Shown here: one piece after another, positions 1 through 12,200 of the stretch
Layout: each line of letters begins with the position of its first letter
How positions within the stretch are numbered: position 1 is the stretch's first letter
Assembly (NCBI RefSeq): GCF_026914265.1
Contig: NC_069135.1
Coordinates: 35,969,756 to 36,033,755, forward strand
Source: Mya arenaria
Lineage: Eukaryota > Mollusca > Bivalvia > Myida > Myidae
Direction: 5' to 3'
DNA length: 64,000 bases
Translations under genes and position numbers: made by a program
Notes under the pieces: generated by a model
What the model saw: only the letters and a program-made list of their open reading frames with translations
Database searches by the model: none
What the model was told of the DNA's origin: nothing

Positions 1-111
1 ATTGAAAAATTGTATGTTTTAGCATAATGAATTTGGCCAAACATTTTGCCCCCAAATTGGTCAGAAAAAACAAACAATGTAACTATAACATCCCACTTTT
101 CTCTATTACAG

Positions 112-221
112 CCTGCACCTGTGATCCCATGGGAACGCTGGAGAACTTTGGATGTGACCAGTACACAGGCTACTGTACCTGTAAACGTTACGTTACCGGC
201 AAGAACTGTGACCAGTGCTAT
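112..221 (+). CDS. LAMB1: LAMB1 window exon 1: part of LE module 4
   Basis: Starts after ctattacag and ends before gtaagt. Enters in phase 1 and leaves in phase 0. Encodes [19 protein letters not shown], then CTCK and KNCDQCY, the Cys spacing of a laminin EGF module. The upstream exon that gives the first base is outside the window. Confidence 0.9.
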
Positions 222-3200
222 GTAAGTACCGCATGCTGTTATGGTTTAAACACTAGTATTTCTGCTTTAAAATCTAAATACAAGAAACAAAGATTAAATT
301 TCTTTTCATAGATGTGCTAAGCCAGGCTAGTAATTAATAATAATAAGAATATTACAGTGGAAACTATAAGACAGTGTTTAGAGCACAATTGTAAGCTAAC
401 CCAATCCACAAAATGAAATAACTTAAATTTATATGACTGTGTCCATTGTTTTTTTTTGTGCACCAAATTTAAGTACATACACATGACTCAAATTCTGTAA
501 ATTCCTTGTTCTTCATGGTCAGACAAATACAACAAGCTTGTTTGGACCTGCAGTTACACCAAACGTCACTGCTATTATATATTGAAATCAGTCATTGAAT
601 CATATTGCTGGAAACAGTATGTTTAATTGTGTCTTGGTTTGTCAGTTAGCGCAGTGTTTAGGACCCTCACTCCTCACTTAGGGGATCTGGGTTAGATACC
701 TGCCCTGGGCGCATGTGAGTTTGGCTAGTGGTCACCAAGTTGGACTTGTGGGTTTCCACTAGGTACCCCGGCTTAAACCATAACACAAGACAAAGCTCTT
801 GCTGAACATAGTGCCAACGAGAGTGACTTAGTATAAGTTAATATCACTTTCATCACAATCGTTCTAAAATATATAATGTTTAAACTTATTGAGTAATAAA
901 TGAGTTAATTTTTCTTGCAGCCTGGGTTCTGGGGAATGAGCAATGACCTGAACGGATGTCGCCCATGTGACTGTGATGTGGGAGGAGCAACGAGTGACGC
1001 ATGTGATGTCGAGACGGGCCAGTGCACATGTAAAGACAACATCCAGGGGAGACAGTGTCACCAGGTCCAGCCTGGATATTTCTTCACTAGAATGGACTGG
1101 TACACTTATGAGGCAGAATTTGCTGAAGGATTTGGGGTGAGTTGATTTAAACCAGTCCACTATCAGTTTTTCTTATTGATTTAACTATGTTTTCTTTCGT
1201 AAATATCACAGGTTGTCCTTACATTAAATCAATAGAAGTTTCATTGTAATGAGATTTTTAAGGGAAAAATTGCTAAATGTCAACTAAATGTTATATGGTT
1301 TGAATACCCTTTTTATTGCAGGAAATCTTGTTATCTTAATGTACTGTCCTCTTCCTGTAATTATACAGTCTGAATTTAATTTGTCTACTATGCAAATATA
1401 CACATTACATTTTGTAGTTAATGAGTATAAGTGGAAAAAATGTTCAAACATTTAAACATAACTGCAAGTCATAGTAGTATATTTGGTATTCAGTTAAGAG
1501 CAGTTAAACTGCATCTTTAACAATGAATATAAAGAAAGTTTTAGGATTTTTTTAGTTTTAGTTAGTTGCATTTCCGCACTCTTTATCTTTCTGCAGCCAA
1601 TTGTTTAAAAGTGGATAATTTTTTGGATTGTTCAAAGTTAGCTGAAAAGTTTATTGATTGGTCAATATTTATCCAATAATCACTAATAACCAATCAAATC
1701 ATTTAAATGTGTTAAGGCCTAAAAAAACTATGTCCGTTTTGGGTAACCCTACCCTACCTATAAAAATTTGCCGACCCTAACTATTTTTTTCCGTTTCTGG
1801 GCAAAAAAAATATTCGTTAGCGAATAGAGCGTTTCAAAGGGCGGATAAATGCAGATTTTAATCAGAATTATTGTTTATATGATAAAACAAAGTCAGGCAA
1901 TGACAGTAATGTAGGAAAGACTGTAATGTGCAAGAAAACACTCTGAACCTACGACAAATTTTGAAAAAAAAAAAAAAATCCCTACCTACCCTACCTTGAA
2001 ATTTTGGGAAGGTTACCCTAAACAAACATTTTTTTTTTGGCCTAACTAACAAATATATGACAGTCCTGTAGACATCTTAACCAATTTTTGTTCAATTGAC
2101 TGTTGTTCTTGATCTTATTTTATATCATAGTGACAATTAATCAAATTGCCTATTTTACAATTACAGAACACACGTGTTTATATCCGTGAGCTAATTCCGG
2201 ACTACCGTAGCTGGACGGGGCCGGGCTACATGCGGGTGATCGAGGGTGATGCCATTCTGTTTTCCGATATCTCCGTAGACTTCCCCATGTACTATGACAT
2301 TGTCATCAGATACGACCAGAGGGTAAGGGATATATCATCCGATTTGAATGTTTGCATTATGGTTAGTCTACATGTATGTTGAGTCAACAATTTTGACTAT
2401 TGTTTCAGCTCGTTAGATTAATTAATCTGTACACTCATAAGTTTATGTGATAAAGAAGTTATTTGTTATCAAATAACAGAGATTGTTTCGACCATTTTGT
2501 TTTTAGAATAAAATGATAGAATCAACAGAAGTTTACAGCAATGCACTTTCAGATGTGTATAACAATGACAATGTTAAGTGTGAGAGGGGTCTACTGGTAT
2601 AAGTGTCCACCTCTCGCCAAACTTGGCAAAGAGGTCCTGTGTACGATCCCCATAGGGTTACTTTCTCATCTCTTTCAAAAAGCATACAGTACTGGTTTCT
2701 GCCCAAGAAACAGACTTGAGACTTAAAATAAAAGCTAAAATAAATTAAAATATACTTATGACAATGTGCATTTTTAATTTGATAAAAAGCCATTTAGAAC
2801 TAGTCTTATAATGTGTATTAACTAATTGAATTGTTTGTTAGTTGCTTACATGTTAAGGTAAGAATCAATGTTAAATGTTAAATGTTGGTGATCAATGTTA
2901 ATTGTTTGTTTCCTTTTGTGACTATTACTATGTTAACTTGGGATTTATTTATCGATTGTTTGACCTTTTCCTGCTGGGAAGAAGGTTTGCTTTTCAACTT
3001 CCATACTTTCACTTTATCTTAAAATTGTATATTCATCACCCCAACGGTAAAAAAAGTAATCAACATATATTTTAGACTAAAATGATGACTTGTCAAGCTT
3101 GGACTATTTATAACTAATTCTCATCTACTTTTGTTAATGTGAATTACTGGAGTTGCTTTGTCATTGTCGGAGTAAACCATTTACATTCTTATATATTACA

Positions 3201-6200
3201 TAATTATATTTCTGACACAGTTGTACTTAGGTATGCGTTATCAAATTCAGAAGATTTTTGTAATCTCCCACAGATAAACTTAGATCTGAACTATTTATAT
3301 TAGGTCTTATTAATTGACATCTAGGGCATTTTTTGTTGTATATTTATTTCTAGATATCAATTGAAGAAAAAAAAATACCAAAAGATCTAAATTTCTGTGA
3401 TTGATTAAGGGCATTATTTTAAAGCAAACTGTCTTTTCTTCATACGTTTTTTACTTGTATGTTAAAATGGAGAATGCTTGGTTGGTATTCAAAAAAGCCT
3501 GCACATAGAATGTCTATTGATCTCTGTATTACAACTATTTTCCTTTTTTTGCTACCAGATGACAGAGAAGTGGGATGATGTTCGTGTACGAGTGATTCGT
3601 CCAGACATTGTCGACAGGGACGGACCGTGTGCCAACGCCATTCCTCAAGATGATGATAAGGCTGTCATGTTGCAACAGAGTAGGTTTTGAGCTTGTCTAA
3701 GACAAAATGTCCTTGGGCCGATTTCTGGAAACTATTTAACTCCTTTATATCAGGATTAAACTAAGCTCACTACTTTTTTTCCTTCTGTAAATTAAGTTAT
3801 ATTCACTTAATTGAATATTTATTGCACTTTTAATGGGAAATACATGTCTGATTATCACGATAAACTTATTTTTATTTGATGAAATTAAGGAAAAGTAAGA
3901 AAATTTGCTGAACCAAAAAAGTTACTTAAGCATTTCAGCTGAATCTTTTTGGAGAACTTGGTCCCTGGTTGTGTTAAAGGATTGGTGTTGTCATTGATGT
4001 CACTGGCTTTGTCATTGGCATCATCAGCGTGCAATAGCTTTACCTCAGCTATTACTCATGAAACAAAACTTGATACACATGATGACATTACAAACATCTA
4101 CAGCAAGGGCCGTAACTCTGTCTTAATTATTGTTGAGTTATTCCCCTTTTATAATTGAAAATGGAACAACCGACAAAATTTGGTGTTTGTTCACGGCACT
4201 TTTGTTGTTCAAGTAATTTTAAATGACTTTGGTCAGTTGCTTTTTGTTGTTTATTAATGGCATTCATCTCTCAGGATGCCAATTATGCTTCCAACAGAGT
4301 AATTATTGTGTTGATGCTGTTTGTAAAACTAGAATTGAAAAATAGCGTACATGTTTTGGGAAGGAAAGAATTTACAAACATGTTTACATTCTATTTAAAG
4401 TTTTTTTGTATATGACATATTTATGATAAATTGACATCCCTTTTAAATTCACTTGACACATTGAATTTCTCATATGGAGACCATATAACCTATTATTCAT
4501 AAGACATACAACTGCTTATAAAGTGTTCTGGAAAAGTTATTCAAATGTAAACACTGTCTTTCCAGGTTCTAGGTTTGTGACTGTGGAGCCCTCTGTCTGC
4601 CTGGAGAGTGGGCAAAACTACAGCATCCGGATCGAGTTCAGCCGATACAAGAGTGACCGACAAACCCCAGACGCAACTGTCCTTATTGATAGTGTGAGTT
4701 CATATCAAGTTATGTGGGTAAAATAGCGTTGTTTTAAAACAGTATTATTAGTAATCACCCTTCAAAAATCTTTCGTTGATCACTTGCATTGTAATTTAAT
4801 TAAAAAAATTCTATTTAGATAAAGATGGCATCACTTCAAAATGCCGACGCTGCATACTTTCTGCTTTGTTTTTTTTACATCACAATAATCCTAAAGGATT
4901 AGCCGAGCCGCATCTTTCTGCAAAATGCCAAATTTATAGTCCAACGAGAAAATGGTGTTGTATCATGTGATCAAAATGTCGAGCAATAATGGGACATCTC
5001 ACAGAGAAGCAAAAATACCAAACCTTCAGAAATTGTAACTACAATAAATTGTTACTTCTGCATTTTGTAAAAAAAATGTGTGATCAAATTACCAATATTG
5101 AATACTAAAATCGTAGCTACTGAAAACCTGGGATATTGCAGCTTTGACATTTGGAAGTGAGGCCATCGATAAGTTTCATACACCACTTACAGACTTGCTT
5201 ATGTCTGATCTGGCTTCTCTGGCTTCTCTTTTTACTGTTCGAAATAGGTATGTGCTTTAAATGTTGCCCATACTTATATACCTCATCTGCTCTCACTGGC
5301 CACATTTAAGCATTGTTTAACGTCAGCAATCATGGTTTGTAAGTAAGTTTCATTTGCAACTTTATAAGGCCTTTTAATGATAAGGCAAATAATCACTATT
5401 TCAGATCATCCTGGTCCCTAACACGGAAAGCATCCCGATCTTCCTTGGTCCCGGGCTCCCCGATTACATGAAGAACGAGTACCTGCGTTACCGATGTCGT
5501 GAACTCCAGTTGCACGTGCACCAGCCAGAACTGCCAGATCTCTGCAAGAAGCATGTGTTCTCCATCTCCGGCATTATCCACCATAGGGCACTTGGTATGC
5601 TGTTGGGATGCTCATGTTATCTATCTCCTATTTGAATGTTACTGTCTTTAGGTTTTTAGCAAAGTTTTTAAGAGGACAGGGTGTTGGAGGAAAGGGACAG
5701 GGTGTTGGAGGAAAGGGACAGAGGAAAGGGACAGGGTGTTGGAGGAAAGGGACAGGGTGTTGGAGGAAAGGGACAGGGTGTTGGAGGAAAAGGACAGGGT
5801 GTTGGAGGAAAGGAAAGGGACAGGGTGTTGGAGGAAAGGGACAGGGTGTTGGAGGAAAGGGACAGGGTGTTGGAGGAAAGGGACAGGGTGTTGGAGGAAA
5901 GGGACAGAGGAAAGGGACAGGGTGTTGGAGGAAAGGGACAGGGTGTTGGAGGAAAGGGACAGGGTGTTGGAGGAAAGGGACAGGGTGTTGGAGGAAAGGG
6001 ACAGGGTGTTGGAGGAAAGGGACAGGGTGTTGGAGGAAAGGGACAGGGTGTTGGAGGAAAGGGACAGGGTGTTGGAGGAAAGGGACAGGGTGTTGGAGGA
6101 AAGGGACAGGGTGCTGGAGGAAAGGGACAGGGTGTTGGAGGAAAGGGACAGGGTGTTGGAGGAAAGGGACAGGGTGTTGGAGGAAAGGGACAGGGTGTTG

Positions 6201-9200
6201 GAGGAAAGGGACAGGGTGTTGGAGGAAAGGGACAGGGTGTTGGAGGAAAGGGACAGGGTGTTGGAGGAAAGGGACAGGGTGTTGGAGGAAAAGGACAGGG
6301 TGTTGGAGGAAAGGGACAGGGTGCTGGAGGACAAAAGGGCACATTGTATTGGGCAGTGAATAATCAAAGCATTGTGAATATCATAGAAAATGTTAGAAGT
6401 TATGCTTATTTGAAGTAATATTAGGTTTTAACTACTAAATATATAAAATTTATTTGAATTCATATATATATTTCAATTATAAATCAAAACAAGAGAAACA
6501 TTTGATTATCTAAAGCATTTATTTCTTTGTGGCAGGAGGGTGCACATTCTGATCTCCATGCAGCACCCTTTCATATCCCTCTAGCTAAAACCCTATGTAT
6601 TTCAAAAAGTATTATCTATTGTTCACTTTTATATCCATATCATCAATTTGAAGTTGTTAACCCAATTACTCTCCAATGCCTACTTACACATATTTTAGAT
6701 TGTGACTGTAACCTTACTGGTTCCCTATATTTCAGATTGTGACTGTAACCTGACTGGTTCCCTATATTTCAGATTGTGACTGTAACCTGACTGGTTCCCT
6801 ATATTTCAGATTGTGACTGTAACCTGAATGGTTCCCTGTGACCTGACTGGTTCCCTATATTTCAGATTGTGACTGATCTGACTGGTTCCCTATATTTCAG
6901 ATTGTGACTGTAACCTGACTGGTTCCCTGTATTTCAGATTGTGACTGTAACCTGACTTGTTCCCTGTATTTTAGATTGTGACTGTAACCTGACTGGTTCC
7001 CTGTATTTCAGATTGTGACTGTGTCCTGACTGGTTCCCTGTATTTCAGATTGTGACCGTGACCTGACTGGTTCCCTATATTTCAGATTGTGACTGTGACC
7101 TGACTGGTTCTCTGTATTTCAGATTGTGACTGTGACCTGACTGATTCCCTGTATTTCAGATTGTGAGTGTGACCTGACTGGTTCTCTGTATTTCAGATTG
7201 TGACTGTAACCTGACTGTTTTTCTGTATTTCAGATTTTGACTGTGACCTGACTGATTCCCTGTATTTCAGATTGTGACTGTGACCTGACAGGTTCTCTGA
7301 GTTTTGAGTGTGACCCAGTGGGAGGCCAGTGTCAGTGTAAGGAACACGTGGTGGGACGTCGTTGTGACCAGTGTGCTCCGGGCACTTATGGATTCGGACC
7401 AAATGGATGCACACGTAAGTACCGTGTGAGCCTTATTCCATCTCATACTGTTAAAAAACTAAATTATACGAAGGGTCCTCTGTATTCGTGAATATGTGTA
7501 TCAGTGAGTTCCAATTGATAACAAAATGTATACTATTACAAAAAAAAAAAAAAAAGTGTATTATAAAAGTAGAGTCAAACTCTGTTGGCTCGAACTAGAT
7601 GTTAAGAACTGATTTCTTTATACTGAAGTTAATCATTCCCTTTTGGCTCTAATTTTACAAGGCTCGAGGGATATTCGCATCTACCTGGGAGTTGAGCTAA
7701 TGGGGTTCCACTGTACTCTAATGCTGTGTGGGGAATTAAGTTGTTTTAACATGGGTATGTTTATAACATTTTCTCATGGCAATGTCTTAATTTTGCAGCT
7801 TGTAATTGCCATGCAATTGGAGCCAGAGATAACTTCTGTGACATTGAGACCGGTCAGTGTTTGTGTATCCCCAATGTTCACAAGCGAATCTGCGAGGAAT
7901 GTGAACCTGGTTACTATGGTTTCCCGTACTGCCGAGCATGTGATTGTAACGGGAATGCTGAAACCTGTGATAACCTGACTGGAGAGTGTATTTCCTGTAC
8001 AGACAACACAACAGGGGCTCACTGTGAAAGGTGAGTGATGTTTTATTTTTAAAGATGCCTGTACATTAAGGTTTTAACACATGTGGAATCATATGGATAC
8101 ATATATATCAGTAGTAACATTTCCAGATATATTTATCTCAAATAAAAGAATGAGTTGGGCTAAATTACCCGCCCTGGCATTGGCCCCTGCGTTGTCGATA
8201 GCGTCCAGTTAAAATTTAGGGGCAAATTGGCATTTTTAACTCAACTAATCAAAGAAAAGGAGGCTATTATACTCCCAACGGCATCGGTGTCTGCATTAGC
8301 TTCAGGTTAAAGTTTAAGGGAAAGTTGGCATTTTCATTTATAACTCCAACACCCTTCATTCAATTAAATTAATAATTCACATAGTTGTTCTGACAGGACC
8401 ATTACACAATGAGGTTACATAACTCCATATTATCCTTAATACAAATTATGGCCTTTGTTCCTTTTTTCTTTAATTTTTGTTTCTTGATTGTTTTTGAAAG
8501 GCACATATAACATCATTAATGCATTAATATCCAGCGTTCTCAATAAGAACTGGCTGCCTGCCAAAATGGACAGTTCACATGGCAATTGGGCCAGTTCAAA
8601 TCTGAAAAAATAAATTAATTTTAAGTAGAATAAGTAGTAGCCTGTCGGTTAGTTTACTAATTGAGACGGTTAAACCGAATCTTATTGAGAACCCTGAATA
8701 TCTAAGATAAAGCAGCGTATAGTCAAGAATGCTACCCTACCTCAGCACTTGTTCATATTCATGTACATATACAGAATGAGTTATAAAAAGAAGTGACCAA
8801 AATATATTTCCATATAATGAAAATAACTGTCATTCAAACAATTAATACTTTATTGCCATGCAGATGTCTGGCTGGTTTCTATGGCGACCCACGGTTGGAT
8901 GTGCGTGAGCCATGTCGTGCCTGTATGTGCCCTGGCGGTCCGTACAGCAATGCCCAGCATGCCGATACTTGTTACTACGACCCTAGACTGGAATACGTTG
9001 TCTGTGAATGTGACATTGGCTACAAAGGTAGGGCTCAGAGAAGCAACACATTGATTTTATTTAATGCAATCCAGACAATTGGAAATTCTGATTAAGTTAT
9101 ATATGTATATATAATTTATTTATTGTGAGTTGGGAGATTGTGAAAATAATTCTGGAAAAAGAATCAATTCTATAGGGATAAAAAGAAATGATTGAAATAG

Positions 9201-12200
9201 AGAGTTTGTTTAAAAATGGTAAAATACAGAAAGTGTTTTAAGGATAATACAACTTCATCAAATTAAAATGCAGTGGAACCATGTTGGGTCGAAACTCCCA
9301 GGGACCAGAGAAAATGTGTTGAGCCTCGGAAAATTTGAGCCAAACGGGAATGTTTACCTGCAGTTTTTTTAGAAATAGGTCCTTCAAATCTAGTTCAAGC
9401 CAGTGAGGATTTCGAGCCAAGTGAGTTCGAGTATGGGTTTTGACTGTATTACAGTAATGCTTTGTAACAACCACAACTGCTTGTTATTTCAGGGCCTGAC
9501 TGCGGTGTATGTGATGAGAACTACTTTGGAAATCCTCAAGAAGACAACGGTACATGTGGGATGTGTGAATGTAGCGGAAATATTGACCCAGATGATATCG
9601 GGAACTGCGACCACGAGACAGGGGAATGCCTCAAGTGTCTATTCAACACCGAGGGCTTCAACTGTGAGAAATGTGAAGCCGGTTACTACGGCGATGCACT
9701 CACTCAAAATTGTATCGGTGAGTAGCATTTGTGGACAGTTTTGTCTCCAGAGAAGGCTGTAGTTGAATTGACTGATCTTTTAACAATTCCAATAGCAGAG
9801 GCGGACAGTTTTGTCTTCAGAGAAGGCTTTAGTTTAATTGACTGGTCTTTAAAAAATTGTTGAGTAGCAGAGATGAGTTTTGTCTTCAGAGAAGGCTGAA
9901 GTTGAATCGACTGTGTTCTTTTTACAATTGTTGAGAAGCAGAGGAGGATAGTTTTGTCTTCAGAGAAGGCTGAAGTTGAATTGACTGGTCTTTTAACACT
10001 TGTTGAGTAGCAGTGGTGGACAGATTCATCTTCATAGAAGGCTGTTGTTGAGTCAACTGGTCTTTCAACAATCTGTCGTTATGCTACATGTATCTTAAAC
10101 CAATTCATGAATTGTCAGGAACATGAAAGTTATCTATTTAAATAGATACACTGATCCTGTTGAATATTTTGCTATCTTAACAAATCCTGTTCAAAATCCA
10201 ATTATAAGAAATATCGTCTTGAAAGCGTCTGATGGTTTATTCCAGAGTGTGTCTGCAACCCTATTGGCACAAACAAGTCAGCTGGAGATTGTGACCGAGT
10301 GTCAGGGCAGTGCCCATGTCTGCCCAACGTCGTGGGTCAGAAGTGTGACATGTCGGCCCCAGGATTCTGGAACATGACTGAGAAAATCGGGGCCATCACA
10401 TGTGCCTGCGACCCAGACGGAAGCTTTGGCTTTGAGTGTAATGAGGTATGTCGTTTGTTTGATTGTCTGTGTGAAATGATATCATAATTATGATGAAATA
10501 GACAATTTCTGTGCAAGCCATCTTAAGGCTGTATAGGAACTGAACAGCCAGCACTTAAAGCTGCACTCTCAAAGATTGATTGTTATGGCAAGGTTGTTGT
10601 TTTATTTTATTTTTGAATTAAGCCTTTTTTGGGGGGTAAATGTCTGGAAGCCAGTGATACAAGATTGATGAAAAAAGGTCAGATTGAAGTTTATCATATT
10701 TAAGTTCAAAAACGGATGTTTTATGGCTAAAACATTACCAACACATGAAGTAAAATGAATGTTTCGGCAGTTTACCAAACAAAAGAGATCTGTTCTTTTG
10801 TGAATTATCTTATATGAATAAATTGAAGGCACTGAGGCATAAATCAGCCAATTCTGATACAATTTCTTAAAAATTATACAAACTGACAATCTGTGAGAAT
10901 GCAGCTTCAAACCCTCGGTTTCTGTATCCAGATACATAACAAAATATGCAATCATAATCAAGGCTAACTAAAATAAATCAGATCATCATAATAATAAATT
11001 TCCAGAAACCTCCTGGTCATATGTATGACTCAATCCTTTCAAATAATGACCCTTTTTTCTCATCCACAGTTCACAGGCCAGTGTGACTGCTTGATGGGGC
11101 GTGGTGGGCGCACATGTAGCGAGTGTGAGGACCTGTTTTGGGGAGAACCCACTGAGGAGTGCTACCGTTAGTGTCACATATATTTACTATATAAGGGAAT
11201 ATGTGCATACTTAATGCGATAGAAATCTTTATAGTCAAATTTTGCATTGAAATTGTATGAATATGGAAAGTCATTATGAAATTGAGGATGAAAGCTTCTG
11301 ATCAAAATATTACAAAAAGTTGTTATAGTCAGTAGAAATATTTAGTTATTAAAAATACTTCCTTAATTTTTGTTATTGCAACTTTATTTTATATCTTACA
11401 TATTGCAAATAATTCTTTATTTTTGTTGTTATATATTTCGGCTGTACATAATGGGTATATGACTTGTATTTTATTTAGTATATACACATTTATTTTAGCT
11501 TGATTGTGACAAAAGTTGATAGAACCACTCTTGAGTATGTTTCTTGGGAAGAATATAGTACTGTGTCCTTTTTTGAGAGGCCATGAGAAAGTACCCCTGG
11601 TGGGGATCAAACCCACCACCTCTTGAGTGAGAGACGGACACCTATACCACTAGACCACTCTCACCCCTATGAAATTTATCCTGCTGAATATAGAATATAG
11701 CTGTATTTAATCTTCCAGCATGTGAGTGTGACGTACAAGGCTCAGCGCAGGCCCAGTGTGACCGCAAAACCGGCCAGTGTGTGTGTAAGGTGGGAATCAG
11801 TGGCTACAAGTGTGACCGATGTGACCGGGGAACCACCGGGGAGCTGCCCAACTGTGTGCCCTGCGGAGATTGCTTTGACAACTGGGATAGGGTTGTCAGG
11901 GACCTTAGGGGTGCGTAATGACTTTTTGTCTTTTTTATTATATGAAAATATACAAGTGGCAACATAAATATATCATTCTAAATATTTAAGAATTTGATCA
12001 GAAACTAAAAGCTTATCAAGATCATCTTCTTGTAAAATTATTGTTTATGATTTTGTTTAAGAAAGTTTCCAACAATAATTATAATCCGTTGGCAAAAATT
12101 TCAAAACAGTGAAAAATATGGAAATGTTATTTCACAATTTAAATAGTGAAATATCATTTTTATTTCACTGATAAATCTCTACAAACCACTGGAAAGCATA

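Noticed and set aside
5608..6418. Long open frames on both strands across the 21-bp array (up to 251 codons)
   Set aside because: The stop-free 21-bp unit keeps several frames open at once; no frame joins laminin exons through a splice and none has family features.
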